This document shows, piece by piece, positions 5,976 through 8,870 of a stretch of 8,870 nt of DNA (position 1 is the stretch's first letter; every line of letters starts with the position of its first letter). The position numbers and the translations under genes are program-made. Source of the stretch: Actinomycetes bacterium (lineage in GTDB: Bacteria; Actinomycetota; Actinomycetes; Actinomycetales; Cellulomonadaceae); assembly GCA_023425905.1 (NCBI GenBank), contig JAFABT010000373.1, forward strand, positions 1-8,870, written 5' to 3'. A model generated the notes under the pieces. It did no database searches. It was not told where the DNA came from and was given only the letters and a program-made list of their open reading frames with translations.

Positions 5976-8870
5976 GCGTAGAACACCCGCTCGACGACGG
6001 CCCGTGCCCGACGGCTCGCCCGCAGGTGGTCCTCCTCGAGGTCCGACGCCGACCCGGGCGGGTACCCGAGCAGCCGCGCGAGGCCGGCGAGGTCGCGCCG
6101 GTCGACGGGCAGCAGCGAGGCGGCCGCACCGTCGGCCCGGCCCGTTGACAGCACGAGCGCGTCGCGCAGGTCGGAGGCCCGGTGCCACGCGTCCATGAGG
6201 ATCTCGACGTCCTCGGCGGTGAGCAGACCGGCGTCGCGCGCCGCGTCGAGCGCAGCAGTGGTCGACGGTGTGCGCAGCGCGGGAACCGCGTGCGCGTGCT
6301 GGAGCTGGAGCAGCTGGACGAGCCACTCGACGTCCGCGAGCCCGCCGGGCCCGAGCTTGAGGTGCCGGGTGCGGTCCACCCCACGGGGCAGCCGCTCCGC
6401 CTCGACCCGGGCCTTGATGCGCCGCACCTCGCGCGCCCCGGCGGCGTCGAGCCCGCCCGCGGGGTAGCGCACCGGGTCGACGAGAGCGACGAACCGCTCC
6501 GCGAGGTCGCCCGAGCCGGCGACGGGCCTCGCCCGGAGGAGCGCCTGGGCCTCCCACACCTCGGCCCACCGCTCGTAGTACTCGGCGTAGGAGTCGAGGG
6601 AGCGCACGAGCGGACCGTTGCGGCCCTCCGGGCGCAGGGACGCGTCCACCTCGAGCGCCGGCTCCGGGCCGACGGCCCCGAGAAGAGAGCGCATCGCGCT
6701 CGCGACCGCGAGCGCGTACGCCTGCGCCTGCGCAGGGTCGACGCCCTGCCGGGGCTGCTGGACGAAGAGGACGTCCGCATCCGAGGCATAGCCGGTCTCA
6801 CGTCCGCCCAAGCGGCCCATGGCGACGACGAGGAGGTCGGCCGGGCTCTCGTCGAGCCCTCGCTCCGTGCGGACCTGGTGCTCCGCCGCGCGCAGCCCAC
6901 CGAGGAGGACGACGTCGGCGGCGTTCGTGAGGCCCTCGGCGGCGTCGGACGGGCTCATGACGCCGAGCACCTCCGCAGCCGCCGCACGCGCGAGTTCGCG
7001 GCGGCGCAGCGCACGGATCGCCGTCGCCGCAGCGAGCGGGTCGTCCGAGCGGTTGAGGATCGCGTCCGCCTCGCCCCAGAGCCGCTCGAAGCTGCGCGGG
7101 GTGAGCTCGGCGTCGTCGTCGAGCCACGCGACGGACTCCGGTGAGCGTGAGACGGCGTCGGCCGCGTACCGGGACGTCGAGAGGATCCGCGCGAGCCGCG
7201 TCGCAGCGACGCCCGAGTCTCGGAGCAGCTTGAGGAACCAGTGCGTCGTGCCGAGCTGGTCCGAGAGCCGCCGGAAGGCAAGCAGACCGCCGTCCGGATC
7301 CGGGCCCTCCGCGAACCAGCCGAGCATGACGGGGAGGAGCTGCCGCTGGATCGCAGCCCGACGCGTCACGCCCTCGATGAGCGCGGCGATGTGCCGCAGC
7401 GCGCCCGCCGGGTCGCGGTACCCGAGGGCCTGGAGCCGGTCGCGCTGCGCCTCGGGACTGAGCGCCGCCTCCGCCGTCGACAGCTGCGCGATCGCCGGCA
7501 GCAGCGGGCGGTAGAAGAGCTCCTCATGGAGGCTGCGGACCTCACGCCGCACCTGGCGCCACCGGGCCGAGAGCCCGTCGGCCCCCTCGGCCCGCATCCC
7601 GGCGGATCGTGCGAGGCGTCGGAGGTCTGCCTCAGCGGTCGGCATGAGGTGCGTGCGCCGCAGCCGGTGCAGCTGGATGCGGTGCTCGAGGACACGCAGC
7701 AGCCGGTAGCAGACCGCGAGCCGCGCCGCGTGCTCCCGGGCGACGTAGCCGCCGGCTGCGAGCGCCGCGAGGGCCGTGAGCGTCGACCCGGAGCGGATCG
7801 TGTCGTCGCTGCGCCCGTGGACGAGCTGGAGGAGCTGGACCGTGAACTCGACGTCGCGCAGCCCGCCCGCGCCCAGCTTGATCTGGGTGTCGGCCTCGGC
7901 GGCCGGGATGTGGCTCTCGACCCGTCGTCGCATGGCCTGCGAGTCCTCGACGAAGTTGTCGCGCCGCACCGCGTCCCACACGAAGGGTTGGGTCATCGCG
8001 ACGTAGTCCGCACCGAGGGCGAGGTCGCCCGCGACCGGCCGCGCCTTGAGCAGCGCCTGGTACTCCCACGTCTTCGCCCAGCGCTCGTAGTACGCGCGGT
8101 GGCTCGCGAGCGTGCGCACGAGCGGGCCCTGCTTGCCCTCGGGTCGCAGCGCCGCGTCGACGGGCCACAGCTCGGGTTCCCCGGAGGGTGAGCCGCAGGC
8201 GCGCGCCATCGTCGTCGCGATCCGGGTGCCGACAGCGAGCGCGTCGTCTTCCTCGCGCGGCTGCCCGTCAGGAAGCGTCCCGGCCTCGACGACGTAGACG
8301 ACGTCGACGTCGGACACGTAGTTGAGCTCACGCCCCCCGCACTTGCCCATGCCGATGACCGCGATCCGCACTCCGGCGCCGTGGTCGTCGAGCTCACCCC
8401 GTCCCAGGGCGAGGCCGGCCTCGAGTGCTGCGGAGGCGAGGTCCGCGAGTGCGGCGGCCACGCCCGGCAGGCGGCTGAGCGGGTCCTCTGCCGTGAGGTC
8501 GGTCGCGGCGATGCGCAGCAGCCGACGGCGGTACGCCCGTCGCATCGCGTCGACTCCCTCCGCGCCGACGCGCGTCGCGACCGGCTCGGCCGCGTCCGGG
8601 TCGGCACCGACTGCGACGAGCAGCTCGGCCCGGACAGCACGGGCTGGCTGACCAGTCCCCGGCTCGTCGTCGAGGAGCAGGAGGATGTCCTCCGGGTGCG
8701 CCACCAGCGCGTCACCGAGGGCCACGGACGCGCCGAGGACCGCGATGAGCCGGGCACGGGCTGCGCCGTCCTCGGCGAGGACGCGCGCGAGGACGGTCCC
8801 CAGCTCGGCCGCGTCGGGTGTGGCACCGGGAGCGCCGCTCGCACCGACGACCGCGCCGGCGATCCGGACG
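5972..8870 (-). CDS. glnE: Bifunctional glutamine synthetase adenylyltransferase / adenylyl-removing enzyme, N-terminus beyond window
   Basis: GlnE attaches AMP to glutamine synthetase to lower its activity and removes it again, linking nitrogen supply to ammonia assimilation in the cytoplasm. The frame is open to the window edge, giving 965 visible residues. The peptide RLIAVLGAS-ALGD near the visible start normally lies about 90-100 residues into actinobacterial GlnE but here has about 45 before it, so roughly 50 residues are missing. A GTG at 8725 could be mistaken for the start but splits this conserved block. Two homologous nucleotidyltransferase domains are present. The first (deadenylylation, by family position) has GMGKCGGRELNYVSDVD at 8303-8353, with a DxD pair and VDAALRPEGK. 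The second (adenylylation) has AMGRLGGRETGYASDAD at 6773-6823 and VDASLRPEGR. Each is followed by a YYERW-W block and a KLGxGGLxDVExxVQLLQL helix segment. Both catalytic sites look intact. No glnA or PII gene lies within the window. Confidence 0.96.
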   Translation of the reverse strand, partial: VRIAGAVVGASGAPGATPDAAELGTVLARVLAEDGAARARLIAVLGASVALGDALVAHPEDILLLLDDEPGTGQPARAVRAELLVAVGADPDAAEPVATRVGAEGVDAMRRAYRRRLLRIAATDLTAEDPLSRLPGVAAALADLASAALEAGLALGRGELDDHGAGVRIAVIGMGKCGGRELNYVSDVDVVYVVEAGTLPDGQPREEDDALAVGTRIATTMARACGSPSGEPELWPVDAALRPEGKQGPLVRTLASHRAYYERWAKTWEYQALLKARPVAGDLALGADYVAMTQPFVWDAVRRDNFVEDSQAMRRRVESHIPAAEADTQIKLGAGGLRDVEFTVQLLQLVHGRSDDTIRSGSTLTALAALAAGGYVAREHAARLAVCYRLLRVLEHRIQLHRLRRTHLMPTAEADLRRLARSAGMRAEGADGLSARWRQVRREVRSLHEELFYRPLLPAIAQLSTAEAALSPEAQRDRLQALGYRDPAGALRHIAALIEGVTRRAAIQRQLLPVMLGWFAEGPDPDGGLLAFRRLSDQLGTTHWFLKLLRDSGVAATRLARILSTSRYAADAVSRSPESVAWLDDDAELTPRSFERLWGEADAILNRSDDPLAAATAIRALRRRELARAAAAEVLGVMSPSDAAEGLTNAADVVLLGGLRAAEHQVRTERGLDESPADLLVVAMGRLGGRETGYASDADVLFVQQPRQGVDPAQAQAYALAVASAMRSLLGAVGPEPALEVDASLRPEGRNGPLVRSLDSYAEYYERWAEVWEAQALLRARPVAGSGDLAERFVALVDPVRYPAGGLDAAGAREVRRIKARVEAERLPRGVDRTRHLKLGPGGLADVEWLVQLLQLQHAHAVPALRTPSTTAALDAARDAGLLTAEDVEILMDAWHRASDLRDALVLSTGRADGAAASLLPVDRRDLAGLARLLGYPPGSASDLEEDHLRASRRARAVVERVFYA

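Noticed and set aside
5025..5981. Plus-strand open frame of 318 codons spanning the intergenic gap and the exonuclease
   Set aside because: It is antisense to the phosphatase N-terminus and to the whole exonuclease. It shows no motif and no ribosome binding site and is explained by GC-driven absence of stops.
5967..6569. Upstream extension of the exonuclease frame to a start at 6569 (381 codons)
   Set aside because: The added 201 residues are Arg/Ala-rich and overlap the conserved C-terminal domain of GlnE in another frame. Family members begin just before the Exo I motif, matching the ATG at 5966.
6182..7144. Plus-strand open frame of 320 codons opposite glnE
   Set aside because: It is antisense to the GlnE adenylyltransferase domain, and its Arg/Glu/Val-rich product has no recognisable fold.
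8723..8725. GTG at 8725 as the glnE start
   Set aside because: The frame stays open for 48 more residues to the window edge, and those residues include conserved GlnE sequence (RLIAVLGAS) directly before it.

Overview
This is chromosomal DNA from a very high-GC organism (roughly 72-74% by eye, with nearly all third codon positions G or C). It carries an actinobacterial-style glnE and a TM0106-family RecB-like nuclease/helicase. I infer an actinomycete, probably of the Micrococcales and perhaps near Cellulomonas or its relatives; this is a guess from composition and gene content. No tRNA, rRNA, CRISPR array, insertion sequence or phage gene was seen.

Layout: positions 1-131 are a leader with no assignable gene. 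Positions 132-3761 (+) encode a 1209-residue protein that joins a RecB/Cas4-type nuclease, an RNase H-like exonuclease fold and a superfamily 1 (UPF1/DNA2-like) helicase. Positions 3751-5208 (-) encode a secreted or membrane-anchored alkaline phosphatase of the E. coli PhoA type, whose stop overlaps the helicase stop tail to tail by 11 bp. Positions 5209-5423 are a 215-bp intergenic stretch with several inverted and direct repeats, including a likely terminator. Positions 5424-5966 (-) encode a small DEDDh 3'-5' exonuclease. Positions 5972-8870 (-) hold most of glnE, the glutamine synthetase adenylyltransferase/adenylyl-removing enzyme, which runs off the right edge without its start.

Working together: glnE and the exonuclease lie 5 bp apart and probably share one transcript, which likely ends at the stem-loop just past the exonuclease stop. 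The phosphatase has its own good ribosome binding site, and its control region must lie in the 215-bp gap. The nuclease-helicase faces it and is a separate unit. The themes are nitrogen control (GlnE), phosphate scavenging (PhoA-type enzyme) and nucleic-acid processing (two unrelated nucleases). I see no defence island or new multi-gene system. The least understood element is the multi-domain nuclease-helicase, which belongs to a known but poorly characterised family.
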